Positions 62,804-64,000 of a stretch of 64,000 bases of DNA are shown one piece after another; the first letter of the stretch is position 1, and every line of letters starts with the position of its first letter. Origin of the DNA: Alligator mississippiensis (taxonomy: Eukaryota; Chordata; Crocodylia; Alligatoridae); assembly GCF_030867095.1 (NCBI RefSeq), contig NC_081831.1, positions 63,502,716 through 63,566,715 on the forward strand. The letters run 5' to 3'. Below the pieces are notes generated by a model, which was not told where the DNA came from, did no database searches, and worked only from the letters and a program-made list of their open reading frames with translations. Both the position numbers and the translations under genes were made by a program.

Positions 62804-63564
62804 CTTGACAACAATGAAAGTGTTGAAAGTAAAAAAGGATAAAGCATTATCTTGAAAGCAATCCCTTTGTATCTGTTACCTACACCACAGAAATGGTGCA
62901 AGACTTAATTAATTAGTGTTTATAAAGCACTTTAGATGGTTAGCTAAAGTGCACTCTAGAACTGTGAAGCGTTACTAATTATTAGTCTATGATATTTAGA
63001 AATGATAAGCAATTTAAGTTTTAATAATTTGACTGGAACTCCAAAGAGTTCTATGATAATAAAAAAGGGAACTTTTCACTGCAGATTGAGAGAATAGAGA
63101 ATTGCTGCCTAAGTGTTTCAGCAGCTGTGAGCTGTTCATTTTCAAGACAGCATGCACGTAGTGTTTCTGTTGATTTCAGTAGGCTTTAAAGTAGGCCCAT
63201 TGCCCTCACTGCCATGACTATGATATAGAAGATCTATTGCTCCATTGGGTTTCCAAAGACTGTCTTTCTGAAGAAGAAAGGGTCATGCCACATGAAACAT
63301 ATCTCCTATATTGACCCATAGTTGATCAACAGTCTTTTGACCCTGTGATCATCTTCAGCTTGGCTGAGACTGGTTATGGTTATGTGACCAGAAAAAGAGA
63401 AAAGTTCAGCAAACAGCAAATCTGATTCTGTGTCACATTTTAGCTTGCTAGTCATGTTGTCAGATCAGAAACAAATGTTTGGAAAAAGTAAGAGTCTGTG
63501 TAGCATAAAAATAAATGAGAACATTTTCAAATACTCCCTCAGATACTGGGATGGCTTTGCTTAC

Positions 63565-63714
63565 CCTAACAGTGTTCACAGAGAAAAATAACTCTTTTAT
63601 AGGAGTGTGTGGGGAAAGATGCGGAGGAAGAAAAAAATGCATACAAAAACAGAGAGAAAATTTTACCTACATTAATCCAAACAGGTAGAAGGTTCTGTTT
63701 CTCAGGTTCTGTAA
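63565..63714 (-). CDS. Two tentative tiny upstream exons (63667-63714 and 63565-63593)
   Basis: On the minus strand an exon-like stretch 63667-63714 (donor GTAG|gtaaaa; peptide TEPEKQNLLPVWINV) and a 29-base stretch 63565-63593 (pyrimidine-rich acceptor, donor AGG|gtaagc; peptide LFFSVNTVR) join in phase with each other and with exon 62583-62803. The intron between them would be 73 bases. Tiny exons with ordinary splice sites can arise by chance, and another frame over 63667-63714 is also open. Reported so it can be tested with the rest of the gene. Confidence 0.18.
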
Positions 63715-63949
63715 CTGGTCAAAATAACCACATAGCTCTTTCAACAGAAACAAAAATGTTTTAAAGTTGTGTATAAAATCATTTTAGAAGGAGGTTTAAA
63801 TGGAAAGCTATGGTCTACAGGGAAAGCTATTTGGCCTTGGGCTGAAAATGTATCTGAGAACAGGCAATAATGCCCTCTACAGCTTCAGAAATTAAATCCC
63901 ATTGTCAATCACTTTTCCCCACTGTGGACAATAAACTTCTCTCGCACAG

Positions 63950-64000
63950 GGGATTGCATGCGAGTGCACATGTGCATGCACACGTGTGCACATACACGAT
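63950..64000. repeat. CA/TG-rich low-complexity tail
   Basis: Alternating purine-pyrimidine gtgcacatgtgcatgcacac at the window end. Confidence 0.6.

Overview
This window reads as vertebrate nuclear DNA, most likely from a reptile and probably a crocodilian or turtle. It has no bacterial-style gene packing. It is rich in CR1-family LINE remnants in both orientations, has old MIR-like SINE traces, and carries many GC-rich inverted-repeat (foldback) DNA transposons of hAT and PIF/Harbinger type. The species assignment is an inference from repeat content.

The left three quarters (about 1-47 kb) is mostly repeats and unassigned DNA. It holds a CR1 interrupted by a short duplicated repeat (3 kb), a decayed Harbinger element and a nested foldback complex (4.4-7.9 kb), an inverted-repeat cluster (9.3-9.5 kb), two CR1 copies with an LTR-like insertion inside one (9.9-11.9 kb), a foldback element (14.5-15.1 kb), another CR1 (19.9-20.8 kb), a clean hAT-type MITE with its target duplication (22.1-22.6 kb), a CR1 beside a fossil retroviral LTR with a primer-binding site (23.9-25.1 kb), and large GC-rich foldback elements at 27.5-29.1, 30.9-32.0 and 38.1-39.9 kb. 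One isolated exon-like open frame on the minus strand (26998-27234) stands out by CpG content and by its splice-like borders.

The right quarter (about 47-64 kb) holds the most interesting signal. A spliced host protein-coding gene runs on the minus strand and was found by reading splice sites and frames together. Exon candidates at 62583-62803, 62385-62453, 60786-60973, 60607-60723, 55720-55883, 50558-50670 and 47263-47365 (stop codon at 47263-47265) have reading-frame phases that agree at every junction. The last four are the best supported. The predicted C-terminal half looks helical and repeat-like and ends in a charged helix. I do not recognise the protein and assign no symbol. Introns of this gene contain CR1 fragments, palindromic MITEs and a partial duplication of one exon's acceptor region.

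Most open frames over the GC-rich blocks are frames of transposon palindromes, not genes. No rRNA, tRNA or CRISPR was found.
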